DNA of 64,000 bases. Origin: Streptomyces sp. SirexAA-E. Lineage in GTDB: Bacteria > Actinomycetota > Actinomycetes > Streptomycetales > Streptomycetaceae. The stretch is not shown here. More notes on this DNA, generated by a model. It did no database searches. It worked only from the letters and a program-made list of their open reading frames with translations, and was not told the DNA's origin. The stretch's first letter is position 1. The stretch spans positions 5,766,001 to 5,830,000 of the forward strand of contig NC_015953.1 of assembly GCF_000177195.2 (NCBI RefSeq). The letters run 5' to 3'.

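Noticed and set aside
51530..62098. Antisense frame of 3,522 codons on the - strand
   Set aside because: It mirrors the giant gene. Its Arg/Gly/Val/His-rich text has no domain, and such long antisense frames follow from the strong GC codon bias of the real + frame.

Overview
High GC content, strong third-position G/C codon bias, XRE plus DUF397 regulator pairs, a DUF4232 lipoprotein and a complete actinobacterial type VII (ESX-like) secretion locus point to Streptomyces or a close relative. I see no rRNA, tRNA, insertion sequence, prophage or CRISPR array.

Layout. Positions 1-6300 are ordinary chromosome. They hold the start of a leftward GH43 glycosidase, a secreted SGNH lipase, two small overlapping hypothetical genes, an XRE/DUF5753 regulator overlapping a DUF397 gene, a DUF4232 lipoprotein, a 25-codon bL37-type gene ended by a long perfect hairpin, and a secreted GH43 arabinofuranosidase behind a 22-bp palindromic operator. 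Positions 6300-18500 hold the type VII core in alternating orientation: a beta-helix/AAA/AAA (EccA-like) protein (-), mycosin (+), EccC (-), EccD (+) and EccB (+). Positions 18500-25000 hold likely substrates and accessory proteins, all on +: two small WXG100-type proteins, a type VII-associated acidic protein, a 1191-residue AAWKG-type coiled-coil protein, a YbaB/EbfC-like protein and another WXG100-like protein.

From 24974 to the window edge at 64000 the + strand is one uninterrupted reading frame of 13,009 codons with no stop, so the protein is at least about 1.4 MDa. The gene starts directly after the stop of the last WXG100-like gene. By eye translation the order is: an N-terminal helical domain, a Pro/Ser/Thr/Asp-rich linker, a degenerate zincin-like domain, a lethal-factor-type zinc protease (HEFAH), a His-Cys dyad domain ('lonely Cys' type), about 5.5 kb of beta-rich unknown sequence, a coiled coil, a second HEFAH protease, and two tandem units of about 8.3 kb. 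Each unit has a papain-like (Tox-PL) domain, an unknown domain and two His-Cys dyad modules. Last come three ADP-ribosyltransferase-like modules with two more dyad domains between them. The seven dyad domains keep a His-to-Cys distance of 43-48 residues, as in clan CD (caspase/CHAT/CPD-like) cysteine peptidases. I count only nine cysteines in the whole frame, and all sit at predicted catalytic positions.

Inference: the window encodes a type VII secretion machine, its small helical partners, and a giant multi-domain exported protein built like a multi-effector, self-processing (MARTX-like) polymorphic toxin. The C-terminal end and any immunity gene lie beyond the window.
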